In this document: in pieces, positions 36,677-46,560 of the stretch
Numbering within the stretch: the stretch's first letter is position 1
Layout of the letters: each line of letters opens with the position of its first letter
Origin: Campylobacter pinnipediorum subsp. caledonicus
GTDB taxonomy: Bacteria; Campylobacterota; Campylobacteria; Campylobacterales; Campylobacteraceae
Assembly: GCF_002022005.1 (NCBI RefSeq)
Contig: NZ_CP017258.1
Span: 310,001-374,000 of the forward strand
Reading direction: 5' to 3'
DNA: 64,000 bases
Notes under the pieces: model-generated
The model's database searches: none
What the model was told of the DNA's origin: nothing
The model's input: the letters and a program-made list of their open reading frames with translations, nothing else
Position numbers and translations under genes: made by a program

Positions 36677-38548
36677 ATGAAATCAAAAAGTATTATTTCA
36701 TCAGCCTTAGTTGCTGCAATGCTTATAGGCGGACTTAGCACAACTGCATTTGCCATAGGCGGACCAAGCGGACCAAAAAATGACTATCAAGTACAAGGTA
36801 AAATAGGCGCTATTAAGTTAAATCCTTATGGATATGCCCCACTAACAGCTATAATTATGAATGGTGGCTACATCCTTTCAGATGTGCAAGTAACCATTCT
36901 TCCAAAAAAAGATGGACAAATTATTAGCTATAAGGTAGATAATCAAACTCTAAAAACTTATGGTGGCATACCTGTATTTGGCCTTTATCCATCATATACA
37001 AATACTGTTGAAGTTACTTATACAAAAGCAGCTATTGGCTTTAAAAACGAAACAGTTACTGAGCAGTATTTAATAACAACAGGCGGTATAGGTTTAACTC
37101 CATCAGGGCTTACTATGCAAAAAGGACCTTTATTTGGCACTGTAAAAGTTGTAACTCCTGCCGCAAAAGAATTTGCAGACAGACTTTATCTTATAAATAA
37201 TGTTTCAGGAAAAGCTCCTGGAAGAAGCTCTCAAGCTACTTGGAATAATCCAGCTGGTGGTGCTTTAGAGTGGAATGATTCATCAAATTCATTCGTTGTT
37301 GATACAAAAGGCGAGGTAAGATGGTTTTTTGATTCAGACAAATTATTGGATTATGGTAATATATACAAAACCGGTATTCAAATGGGCTTTAGACAAAATG
37401 TAGATGGTGCTTTAACTTGGGGTTTTGGACAAAGATATGTTAAGTATGATTTGATGGGAAGACAAATTTTTGATCGTCAATTACCACTTGGATATAATGA
37501 CTTTTCTCACTCTTTAAAAAATGCTTCAAATGGCGATTATTTTCTAAGAGTTGGCACATCTAATGTAAAAAGACCAGATGGTAAAAATGTAAGAACAGTT
37601 AGAGATACAATTGTTGAAGTTGATCAAAATGGAAATGTTGTTGATGATTGGAGATTGTTTGAGATACTTGATCCTTATAGAGCCGATGCTATTTTGGTTC
37701 TAGATCAAGGTGCGGTTTGTTTAAATGTTGATGCTTCTAAGGCAGGCCATACTACAAGCTCCCAAGAACTTGCAAAACTTGATAAACAAGATAAGTTTGG
37801 TGATATAGCAGGAACTGGTATAGGTAGAAACTGGGCTCATGTAAATAGTGTTGATTATGACAAAAATGATGATTCTATTATTATCTCAAGCCGCCATCAA
37901 AATGCTTTTATAAAAATAGGTAGAGATAAAAAAATAAAATGGATAGCTGGTACACATAAGGGTTGGAAGAAAGAATTCCAAGATAAATTACTTCAACCAG
38001 TTGATAGCAAAGGTAAAAAAATCGTTTGTGATGATGAGTATAGTAAATGTCCAGGATATCTAAATGAAAATGGTGGATTTGACTGGACATGGACACAACA
38101 TACTGCATTTTTGATTGATTCTAAGTCAAATAAAGATATAGTTTATCTTACAGTATTTGATAATGGCGACAGTCGTGGTATGGAGCAACCAGCTCTTCCT
38201 AGCATGAAATACTCTCGTGCTGTTGTATATAAAATAGATCAAAATAAAATGACTATACAGCAAGTTTGGGAATACGGCAAACAAAGAGGAAGCGATTGGT
38301 TTAGTGCTGTTACAAGTTTAACAGAATATCAAAAAGATAAGGATTCAATTGTAGTTTATTCAGCAACTGCTGGTATGCAATTTGATTTATCAAAAGGTGT
38401 GCCTGTTGGCGATCCTGCTCCTGAACTTTTGGAATTTAAATGGGGCTCAACGACTCCATCATTTCAACTTAAATTTACAGGCACTGGTATAGGCTATCAA
38501 GCGATGCCTTTAAGTCTTGAAAAAGCTTTTAATAAAAAAAATAAATAA
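36677..38548 (+). CDS. assT: Arylsulfate sulfotransferase AssT
   Basis: 623 residues with signal peptide ending TTAFA. N-terminal beta-sandwich (to about 140) and a six-bladed propeller. Catalytic His in GFDWTWTQHTAFLID (about residue 474), with other active-site parts GYNDFSHSLKNA, GRNWAHVNSVDYD and IIISSRHQNAFIKI. The Cys pair in KIVCDDEYSKCPGYL corresponds to the disulfide made by DsbL. It moves sulfate between phenolic compounds in the periplasm, independent of PAPS. Confidence 0.95.
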   Translation: MKSKSIISSALVAAMLIGGLSTTAFAIGGPSGPKNDYQVQGKIGAIKLNPYGYAPLTAIIMNGGYILSDVQVTILPKKDGQIISYKVDNQTLKTYGGIPVFGLYPSYTNTVEVTYTKAAIGFKNETVTEQYLITTGGIGLTPSGLTMQKGPLFGTVKVVTPAAKEFADRLYLINNVSGKAPGRSSQATWNNPAGGALEWNDSSNSFVVDTKGEVRWFFDSDKLLDYGNIYKTGIQMGFRQNVDGALTWGFGQRYVKYDLMGRQIFDRQLPLGYNDFSHSLKNASNGDYFLRVGTSNVKRPDGKNVRTVRDTIVEVDQNGNVVDDWRLFEILDPYRADAILVLDQGAVCLNVDASKAGHTTSSQELAKLDKQDKFGDIAGTGIGRNWAHVNSVDYDKNDDSIIISSRHQNAFIKIGRDKKIKWIAGTHKGWKKEFQDKLLQPVDSKGKKIVCDDEYSKCPGYLNENGGFDWTWTQHTAFLIDSKSNKDIVYLTVFDNGDSRGMEQPALPSMKYSRAVVYKIDQNKMTIQQVWEYGKQRGSDWFSAVTSLTEYQKDKDSIVVYSATAGMQFDLSKGVPVGDPAPELLEFKWGSTTPSFQLKFTGTGIGYQAMPLSLEKAFNKKNK

Positions 38549-38554
38549 CCTCAA

Positions 38555-38578
38555 TACGGCTATAATTTTATAGCCGTA
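38555..38578. terminator. Hairpin between convergent assT and fdhF
   Basis: tacggctataa-tt-ttatagccgta, 11-bp arms. No T-run; likely bidirectional end of both transcripts. Confidence 0.6.
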
Positions 38579-38639
38579 CAATAAATTTATAAAAAATAAA
38601 ATAATACAACCATCCCCAAATAAGGAATGGCATAAATGT

Positions 38640-40907
38640 CTAAAAAGTCATAGGATGATGGTGGAAGTCATCAAATATGATTTTTGAAGTTTGGAATTTC
38701 TCTTTTTTTAACTCTCTAACTCTTAAAAACTCATCTTCATCTATCTTTTTGATTTGGATTGCAGCTTTAAATGTAGGAGTTTTTGATATATAATCCCATC
38801 CAGAACTTGTAAGTTCGTTACATGAACTTTCCCAGTAGTGGAATGTCATTTGTATGATTCCATCAGGAACACAGTCGGTTAAGTCAGCTTTGATTACTAT
38901 ATAGCCATATCTACTCCATGCTTTTATAAAATCGCCGTGAGATATTCCATACCTAGCAGCTAGTGCTGGATTCATTTCAGCTATAGGTCCTATGCTATCG
39001 CCACCTTCTTCTATCGCTTTTGAGCGTCTTGTCATTGTGCCAACTGTATATTGATATACTTTTCTTGTTGTTAGTAACTGTATAGGGTATTGCTCATCTG
39101 TTTTTTCATCAATAGACCCAGCCATTACAGGGTAGTCTTCTGGCATGTTTAATTTTTTTGCAAAATCTTCTTTTGCTGTCTCTATATCGCTTGCTTTATC
39201 AACAAACAAACAAGGTACTAAATTTCCCTTTCCGTCTGGTGTGAAGAATTTTTTATCAAGATATAGACTTTGACCACCCATACTATTTTCATCAGGGCAT
39301 GGCCAGTGTAATCCGTGATTTCTTTTTAGTCTATAATAACTCATGCCGCCGTATCTTTTAGGGTCTATTTTTCTTACTTCTTCCCATATCTCTTCTGGAT
39401 GTTTATAGTTAAATAGCTCCCCATATCCAAGTCTTCTGGCAAGTTCGCATACTATCCACCAGTCTTGTCTTGCATCACCTGGAGGTGTTATAACCGCATC
39501 ATTGTGCTGAACTCTACGCTCAGCATTTGCATAAAGACCCTCTTTTTCGCTACTTGCAACACCTGGCAATACTATATCAGCTTTTAAAGCTGTTTCTGTT
39601 AAGAAAATATCTTGAACCACATACATCTCAACCTCAGAAACACCTTTTAAGAAGTGGTTTGTGTTTGGTTCAGATATAACAGGATTTTCACCTATTGTCC
39701 AAAAAAACTTAATCTTACCATCCAATATCGCATCTGGAACTTCTGTTTTATGAATTCCTATCTTATCGCTTAAATGTCCTTTTGGTAGATGCCATTTTGT
39801 TTCAAACCATTCTCTTGCCTCAGGATCTGTTACTGCGCCTAGATTAGGAAATACATTTGGTAAAACGCCCATGTCACAACAGCCTTGAACGTTTTCTTGA
39901 CCCCTTATAGGCAAATCCCCGCTACCAACTTCACAAATATTACCTGTTATAAGCATTAAGTTTGATATATCACAAACGCCACCTACACCGTGATTAAAGT
40001 GTGTTACGCCCATTCCGTGTGTTATTACAGCTGGTTTTGTAGTAGCATAAATTCTAGCCGCCGCTCTTATGTCTTCGGCTTTTAGTTTTGTATATGTAGC
40101 AACTTTTTCTGGCGAATAATCTTTTACAGCCTCTTTAACATACTCAAATCCATGAGTGTGTTTTTTAATAAAATCATAATTAGCAAGATTTTCTTCTATG
40201 ATTGTATAAATCAACGCATTTATTACAGGTATATTATGTTCTGGTTCAAGTTGCAAATGTATATCTGCTCTATTTGCAAATTCTGTTTTTATAGGATCTA
40301 TAACTATTAGTTTAGCACCTCTATTTAAAGCCCTTTGAACATGCATAGCTACGATAGGATGACCATTTTCAGGGTTTGAACCTATCATTAGTATACAGTT
40401 ACTATGAGTTCCTATCTCTGTGAAACTATTTGTAGCTGCTCCGTTACCGATTGTTTTGGCAAGTCCTGCCACTGTCGGAGCGTGTCAAATACGAGCACAG
40501 TGATCTATATTGTTTGTTCCAAGTACCCTCATAAGTTTTTGTGCTACATAGTTATCTTCTAGTGTACACCTTGCTGAAAAATTTCCAACCAATGCATCTG
40601 GCCCATGTTTTTCAACAACATCTTTCATTTTGTTTGCTATAAGGTCAAGTGCTTCATCCCAACTGGCTTCAACAAAGTCCCCATCTTTGCTTAAAACACC
40701 ATCTTTTTTTCTAATAAGTGGCTTAGTTAGTCTATCAGGAGCTCCTACATAATCCCAACCGTAGCATCCTTTTAGACAAAGACTTCCCTCGTTAACAGGA
40801 TTGTCTTCAACACCAACAGCAGATTTGATATGATTTCCTTCAACAAAAAGTTCTACTTCACATCCTGTCCCACAATACGGACAGATGACTTTTCCTCCGC
40901 TTTTCAT
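38640..40907 (-). CDS. fdhF: Selenocysteine formate dehydrogenase FdhF
   Basis: 755 residues if the TGA at 40485-40487 is read as selenocysteine 141; on both sides the protein is continuous (NIDHCARI-U-HAPTVAGLAK), and this is the Mo-ligand site of formate dehydrogenases. N-terminal [4Fe-4S] motif CPYCGTGC...CLKG; molybdopterin domains LMIGSNPENGHPIVAM, VTHFNHGVGGVCDISNLMLI, ENVQGCCDMGVLP and C-terminal AARYGISHGDFIKAWSRYG. Size and lack of a signal peptide fit FDH-H, the partner of Hyf in formate hydrogenlyase. ATG preceded by aggagg. Confidence 0.96.
40438..40487 (-). promoter_or_regulatory. SECIS element of fdhF with UGA(Sec)
   Basis: After the UGA, the mRNA folds as GCTCCG...CGGAGC (lower stem) and TGGCA-GGACT-TGCCA (upper stem and loop). 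The loop GGACT resembles the GGTCT loop of E. coli fdhF that binds SelB. Confidence 0.8.
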
Positions 40908-41095
40908 TTTTCCTCCTTTTTTGCAAATAGCTCAAATATTTCAAACTAGCATATTTACTTATTATGCAATTTTTGCATATAAATGTTTAAAAAAATATAA
41001 AAAATTTATTAATTTTTATTGTTTAAGGATAAAATATAAAAATGAGTAATAATTATATAAAATTCGTAATACTCAGGCTTAAGCTAAATACCCCT

Positions 41096-42772
41096 TTAAA
41101 AGGCATTTAGCTCCTTGTTAGCTTCGATTTGTGCTTTTATCATAACCTTGGCTTTACAGTCAGAACAACAATACAAAGTTTTTATTTTTTCTGGGAAATT
41201 TGCAAATTTTGGAGTCATTATCGTAGCTATTTTTTCAACAGCTTTTTTTGTAGCAAACTCTTTGCCGCACTCTATGCACTTAAATAACTCATCTTGTGCT
41301 AGCTGTGTATAGACAAAAGTAGATGGTTTTAACTCTATTTTACCCCTTGTTAGTTTTATTGTATCTTTTTCGGCACAGCTTAGTTCGCAGTATCCACAGG
41401 CCGTGCAAACACTTGGGTTAAATTGTATTGAGTTTGTGTTTTTGTCAGCTACCAAAGCACCTACGTTACAGGCGCCAACACAGCTAAGACAAAGTGTGCA
41501 GCTGTCTTGGTTTATCTGTACTTTTCCGTATCTTATGTTTTCATCTGTATAGACTTCGCCTAAATTTTCATCTCCTACAAAAAAGCTAAGTCTTTTTGCA
41601 AAAATCTCTCTTTTGGCCAAAGCATACTCGCTCATACTAAAATAACTGCCATCTATAAACCCAGCTTGTGATAAAGCCTCTTTTAGCTCTTTTTCATTTT
41701 TTGCTATATAAACTGCTTGTTTGTTAAATTTGATTTTATAAACTTGATTTATTATTTCAGCAGAAGAACTTAACGCTCTAGCTCTTGTTTTTGTATAGAT
41801 AATTATACTAGAGCCACTCTCTTGTAAAAGAGTCAAAAGATGTGTTTCGCTAAAAAACTTCTCACTCCATCCACCAAAAGGCAATACCCCGACAGGTAAT
41901 TTTATATCTAGCTCATCTAAGCTTGAATCATTTGCAACAACAAGAGGAATTTTATCTTTGTATAATTTTGTAGTTTCTAAAAATGCATTTCTTGGCATAA
42001 GAGAATAATCAAGCGCCCCACTAGGGCAAATAGCTATACATTCAGCACAATTTACGCAATCTATATGCGAAAAAACAAGATGTTTTGTCTCATCTTCTTT
42101 TAGTATGGCTACGGTTGGGCATATGTCTGCACATTTTCCGCAAATTTCTTGTCTTCTTTCGTGGTATTGGCAGATGCTAGAATCATAATGTATATAGCTT
42201 TTATATGAATAATTTGGACTACAGGAGTTTAAAAATGCTAAAATTTCATCATCTTTTTTACCAGATATCTCTATACAGCCACTTTGTTTTAGCATATAAT
42301 CACGTGCATTTTCTACCAAGAAAAAATCACAATCTAACTCAAACTCATCGTTGTCTCTTAAGACTATAACACTAAGTTCTCCAACAGCTCCAAACACAAA
42401 CTTAACTTCAAAATGAGTCAGTTCAATTACTTTATATTCATTTTTTATTAGTAAATCTGCTAGTTGTGATTTTTCGCTATTGCTAACTATAACTACATTT
42501 TTTCCAACTTTTTTTTCATAGTCTATATCTTTTGCCAAATCAAAAGTATTTGCTCTAGCTTCATATAATAAAAGTGTATTTTTTGCTTTATTCAAAGTAT
42601 CATCTTGTGTATTTTTTAGATAAAAATTTATCTCATTTGCTACTATATCGGCTTTTAATTTTTCTGAGTTTGAGATTAAAAAATGTGAGTTTGTGTCATC
42701 TGTTATCTCTATCTCTTCGTTTAAAACCACCGGTTCATCAAATGCGTTATAAAAACCAAATTCTTTCATCAT
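41096..42772 (-). CDS. Polyferredoxin upstream of fdhF
   Basis: 558 residues with three paired cluster regions: CGKCADICPTVAIL and CVNCAECIAICPSGALDYSL near 215-260, CTLCLSCVGACNVGALV and CTACGYCELSCAEKDTIKL near 430-475, and a C-terminal CxxC knuckle pair (FKCIECGKEF, LYCCSDCKAK). A central part resembles the HdrA/MvhD-type electron-transfer domain. Homologues sit beside fdh genes in Campylobacter (annotated putative ferredoxin). Likely soluble electron carrier or assembly factor for formate dehydrogenase. MM start allows 42772 or 42769. Confidence 0.75.
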   Translation of the reverse strand: MMKEFGFYNAFDEPVVLNEEIEITDDTNSHFLISNSEKLKADIVANEINFYLKNTQDDTLNKAKNTLLLYEARANTFDLAKDIDYEKKVGKNVVIVSNSEKSQLADLLIKNEYKVIELTHFEVKFVFGAVGELSVIVLRDNDEFELDCDFFLVENARDYMLKQSGCIEISGKKDDEILAFLNSCSPNYSYKSYIHYDSSICQYHERRQEICGKCADICPTVAILKEDETKHLVFSHIDCVNCAECIAICPSGALDYSLMPRNAFLETTKLYKDKIPLVVANDSSLDELDIKLPVGVLPFGGWSEKFFSETHLLTLLQESGSSIIIYTKTRARALSSSAEIINQVYKIKFNKQAVYIAKNEKELKEALSQAGFIDGSYFSMSEYALAKREIFAKRLSFFVGDENLGEVYTDENIRYGKVQINQDSCTLCLSCVGACNVGALVADKNTNSIQFNPSVCTACGYCELSCAEKDTIKLTRGKIELKPSTFVYTQLAQDELFKCIECGKEFATKKAVEKIATIMTPKFANFPEKIKTLYCCSDCKAKVMIKAQIEANKELNAF

Positions 42773-42871
42773 AGACTACGCCTTTTAAAATTAGTTTTAT
42801 CATACTACAACTAAAAGTGTTAATTTTGGATAAAAAATTATAAGTGGATTTTAATTTTAAAAAAGAATAAG

Positions 42872-42891
42872 AATTCCCCGCATAAGCAGGG
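42872..42891 (-). terminator. Terminator after rpsI
   Basis: On the minus strand ttccctgc-ttat-gcggggaa (one U-G pair) followed by ttcttattctttttt. Confidence 0.75.
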
Positions 42892-42899
42892 AAAATATA

Positions 42900-43289
42900 T
42901 TAACGTTTTGAGAACTGAGGGCTTCTTCTAGCTTTTCTTCTACCGAATTTCTTACGCTCAACAACACGAGAGTCACGAGTAAGTAATCCTTTAGGTTTTA
43001 AAGCAGCTCTGAAGTCAGCATCCATAGCCGCTAAAGCACGAGATATACCGTGTCTTAAAGCTTCAGCTTGTGCTGAGTAACCACCACCAAGTGTAGTAGC
43101 TTTGATATCTACCAAAGTTTCTTGTTTAGTTGCTAGTAAAGGTTGAACTACCTTTAATTTTATAGCTTCGTGGCCACCTAACCAAGTGTTAAGATCCATG
43201 CCATTAACTAAAATTTTTCCGCTACCAGATTTGATCCAAACCTTAGCAACTGCTGTTTTTCTTTTACCTGTTGCATAAACTGTTGCCAT
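42900..43289 (-). CDS. rpsI: 30S ribosomal protein uS9
   Basis: 129 residues: [40 protein letters not shown], and the tail [17 protein letters not shown] that reaches the decoding site. Two bases after rplM. Confidence 0.98.
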   Translation of the reverse strand: MATVYATGKRKTAVAKVWIKSGSGKILVNGMDLNTWLGGHEAIKLKVVQPLLATKQETLVDIKATTLGGGYSAQAEALRHGISRALAAMDADFRAALKPKGLLTRDSRVVERKKFGRRKARRSPQFSKR

Positions 43290-43291
43290 TA

Positions 43292-43717
43292 TTATTTTCC
43301 TTCTTTAGCGATTTGTGCTGTGTGAGGGTGTTCACTTCCAGCATATACTTTTAGTTTTTTGATCATATCTTTACCTAGCTTAGTTTTTGGAAGCATTCCG
43401 CGAACAGCAAGTTTGTAAAGTTTTACAGGGTTATTAGCTAGCAAATCACCAAATTTTTCACTCTTTACACTTCCGAAATATCCAGAGTGTCTATGGTATA
43501 ATTTTTGCTCAGCCTTGTTTGCACCAGTAAACTCAGCTTTTGAAGCGTTTATAATAACTACATAATCACCACAATCAACATTTGGTGTATAGTTTGGTTT
43601 ATGTTTTCCACGAAGTAATGTTGCTACTTCTGTAAGCATTCTACCAAAACGCTTACCGCTTGCATCTATTACAATCCAATCGCGTTTTACTTCGTTTGGC
43701 TTTGTTATTTTTGTCAT
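43292..43717 (-). CDS. rplM: 50S ribosomal protein uL13
   Basis: 141 residues: [71 protein letters not shown]. Standard rplM-rpsI pair. Confidence 0.98.
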   Translation of the reverse strand: MTKITKPNEVKRDWIVIDASGKRFGRMLTEVATLLRGKHKPNYTPNVDCGDYVVIINASKAEFTGANKAEQKLYHRHSGYFGSVKSEKFGDLLANNPVKLYKLAVRGMLPKTKLGKDMIKKLKVYAGSEHPHTAQIAKEGK

Positions 43718-43797
43718 TTTGTTACCTTTGCCAAAATTTAATTTTAGAGTGTGATTTTACTTAAATAAACTTATAAATAGCTTAATTTAAGCAAAAT

Positions 43798-46560
43798 TTA
43801 AATAATAATTTTTTCTATCCCATCTTTCAAAACATAAAATATAATGCCACAAACTTTCATATCTGGATAGATTTCTTTAACTATCTTTGTATATTCTAAA
43901 ACTTGCTTTTTGTTATTTTCTATATCTTTTTTAGAACTTTTATAATCAACTATCGTTATGGTATAGTTTTTAACACTCATCAAATCAAGCTGTTTTGTTT
44001 GTTCCTTGTAGTATATGCTTTGTTCTTTTTTTATGACAGAATCTTTTACTAACTCTTTAAAATCACTATCATTTACCAAATTTATACATCTTGTTACGAT
44101 CTCATCAAGCTCATCTTTTGATAAAAATTTAGAAAATTTATCTCTTAAAGCATCTTCTTGATACCTTAAGCTTTTTTCATCAAAACTCTTTGTCATTTCA
44201 AGCAAGAAATGAAGAGCAGTTCCAAAATATATGCTATTTAGATTTAGCTCATACTCTTTTTCTTTATTTGTTGTTGTGTCTTTTTCTACACTTACAAGCT
44301 CTATTTTTTTTGTTGTTTTGCTTGTACTATCGCTACTATTTTGCTCTATTTTTATAGAGCCTTTTTCGCAAATTTCCAGATCAAGATAGTCATACACCTT
44401 ACCACTTTTTAGTTTGTATTTACTAAAATAACTAGGTCTTGATGCATCTGGGTTGTTTGTTTTTAGTATGATGAGATTATTTTTGGCCCTTGTTAAAGCC
44501 ACATATAGCTTATTTATCTCTTCTTCTTTATCTAGACTTTCGCTTTGCTCTATGAGTTTTTTATACTCTTTGTCAAAAAACTCTCTATTTGAAACATTAA
44601 GTTTTATTTGCCACCCTGATTTTATATCGTATTCGCATATAAATCTACCCTTACCTTGTCTTCCTTTTGATAGTTTATCGCAAAGTATTACGGTATCAAA
44701 CTCAAGCCCTTTTGATTTGTGTGTTGTCATAACTCTTACGCCAAAGCTATCGCTATTTATCGCTTTTTCATCTGAGTTTTCAAACTCAAACAAAAAGCTA
44801 ACTATATCAGATGAACTGGAGCTTATCTCAAAAAGTCTTAGTATATCAAGGTCTTGCATTGATATATTTGCTATTTTTGCAAGATAATAAAGACACTCGT
44901 TTGCTGTTTTATTAAGATCTAGTTTTACTTTTGTAGGTTCAAATCCAAAATACGATATGAAATTCTGACAGTATATCCTATCTTCAAAAAGACAAAATTT
45001 AGCGTAGTTTATAAGCCCAAAGACAGGTTTTGAGTTTTTAAGTAGCATTGCTCCTTCATCGGTAGATGGTATGTTTTGGGCTTTTAATTTGTCACATATC
45101 GTTTTTATATCATCATTTTTCCAGCAAAGCACAGTTATATCTTTACTTTGCACTCCTAAGTCTAAAAGTCTTTTTGCTTCGTCAACACAGCTTTGCACTA
45201 CATCATCACACTCAGCAACTTTTATATATCCATTTTTATCGCTATTTGGTATCTGCTCGGTAAAATTATCTTCTTGATTGCTGTTTTGGGTATTAAATTT
45301 ATCTTTCATCTTTTCATTTACAAACTCAACAAGAAACTTAGCACTTCTATAATTTGTCTTTAAACTCTCAACTTCTATCTGTTTAAAATCATCTTTTAAT
45401 TTATCAAAAAGCTCTTTTTTACCGCCACGAAACCTATAAATACTTTGCTTTATATCGCCTACATAAAAAAAGCTTCCAAGCCCAGTTTGTCCGTATCCTG
45501 CAACTATCTCTTCTATTATAGGAAATATTATATTGTATTGTGTTACGTTTGTATCTTGAAACTCATCTATTAAAAGGTGTGATATAGTGCCATCTAGTCT
45601 AAAATAAAGCATTTGCTTATCTAGGTTGTTATAAAGCAGCTCATTTGTAAGCCTTGTTATATCAGAAAAACTAAGCTCATTTAGCTTTTTGTTTAAGTCT
45701 GTTTTGATATCTTTATATGTTTTTAAAAACTGATTTAGCTCATTTAGCTTGTATTTCTCAAGGCCGTTAATATATTTTTGCAATTCATCTTTTAGCTCAT
45801 CAAAATACACATCAAGCTCATCATCATAAACCTTTGAAAATGTTTGGTAGTTCAAGCTCTCTCTTTGTATCACGCTTTTTTCGCAAAGTTCTAAGGCATT
45901 AGCTACATTAAAGGCATTTATTGCTGTGTTTGAGCCATTTTTATTTTGTATGTATGTTTTTATTTGATTGCATAAGCTCATTACTTTATTATCATTTGGA
46001 TAACTCACTCCGCCGGCTATATTTATCTCACTAAAATTATCATATAGCATTTCAAGAGTTTCAAAAAAATCATTTTGACCCTTTGAAAACTCAAGTATAT
46101 AAATAGCCAATGATTTTAGTAGTTTTTCATCTTTTGCTATTTGATTTATGAAATTTTCTTTAAATACATCGCTACCTATATCTTTTATATCATAGTCCGG
46201 ATTTAGTCCTAAATTTAAGCTAAAGCTTCTTAGGATAGTGCTAAAAAACGCATCAAATGTCATTATCTTTAAATTTGAGCTTAAAAAGTCGCTCTTAAGC
46301 TCATCTCTTTTATCTATAACTTCATTTTCGCTTATTCTTAGAAGTTTTGAAATTTCTGCTAGTTCTGCTTTTTTTTGATCTAGATTTAAAAAAAGAGATA
46401 CTATCCTTTCGCTCATCTCACTGGCTGCTTTTTTTGTAAATGTAAGTGCTATGATATTTTGTGTTTTTGCCCCTTTGAGTAAAAGTGCCACATATCTTAC
46501 GCTAAGTGCAAATGTTTTACCGCTACCGGCACTTGCCTTTAGCCCAAAGAAATTTTTCAT
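43798..46560 (-). CDS. addA: AddA helicase-nuclease
   Basis: 920 residues from ATG 46560 (aaagga upstream; its TGA/ATG overlap with addB favours it). UvrD-type helicase motifs: ASAGSGKTFALSVRY (Walker A), ALTFTKKAASEMSERI, LIDEFQDTNVTQYNII (Walker B), VGDIKQSIYRFRGG, ESLKTNYRS, VMTTHKSKGLEFD and LYVALTRAKNNLIIL. C-terminal RecB-type nuclease: FGTALHFLLEM and ITIVDYKSSKKD. With AddB it processes double-strand ends for RecA loading; the Campylobacterota counterpart of RecBCD. Confidence 0.94.
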   Translation of the reverse strand: MKNFFGLKASAGSGKTFALSVRYVALLLKGAKTQNIIALTFTKKAASEMSERIVSLFLNLDQKKAELAEISKLLRISENEVIDKRDELKSDFLSSNLKIMTFDAFFSTILRSFSLNLGLNPDYDIKDIGSDVFKENFINQIAKDEKLLKSLAIYILEFSKGQNDFFETLEMLYDNFSEINIAGGVSYPNDNKVMSLCNQIKTYIQNKNGSNTAINAFNVANALELCEKSVIQRESLNYQTFSKVYDDELDVYFDELKDELQKYINGLEKYKLNELNQFLKTYKDIKTDLNKKLNELSFSDITRLTNELLYNNLDKQMLYFRLDGTISHLLIDEFQDTNVTQYNIIFPIIEEIVAGYGQTGLGSFFYVGDIKQSIYRFRGGKKELFDKLKDDFKQIEVESLKTNYRSAKFLVEFVNEKMKDKFNTQNSNQEDNFTEQIPNSDKNGYIKVAECDDVVQSCVDEAKRLLDLGVQSKDITVLCWKNDDIKTICDKLKAQNIPSTDEGAMLLKNSKPVFGLINYAKFCLFEDRIYCQNFISYFGFEPTKVKLDLNKTANECLYYLAKIANISMQDLDILRLFEISSSSSDIVSFLFEFENSDEKAINSDSFGVRVMTTHKSKGLEFDTVILCDKLSKGRQGKGRFICEYDIKSGWQIKLNVSNREFFDKEYKKLIEQSESLDKEEEINKLYVALTRAKNNLIILKTNNPDASRPSYFSKYKLKSGKVYDYLDLEICEKGSIKIEQNSSDSTSKTTKKIELVSVEKDTTTNKEKEYELNLNSIYFGTALHFLLEMTKSFDEKSLRYQEDALRDKFSKFLSKDELDEIVTRCINLVNDSDFKELVKDSVIKKEQSIYYKEQTKQLDLMSVKNYTITIVDYKSSKKDIENNKKQVLEYTKIVKEIYPDMKVCGIIFYVLKDGIEKIII

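Noticed and set aside
38640-40907. Two separate genes for the formate dehydrogenase
   Set aside because: The break is a UGA at the selenocysteine position with a SECIS hairpin, and the protein is continuous on both sides.
44453-44887. A 144-codon plus-strand frame
   Set aside because: Fully antisense to addA with a serine/leucine-rich translation typical of a mirror frame.
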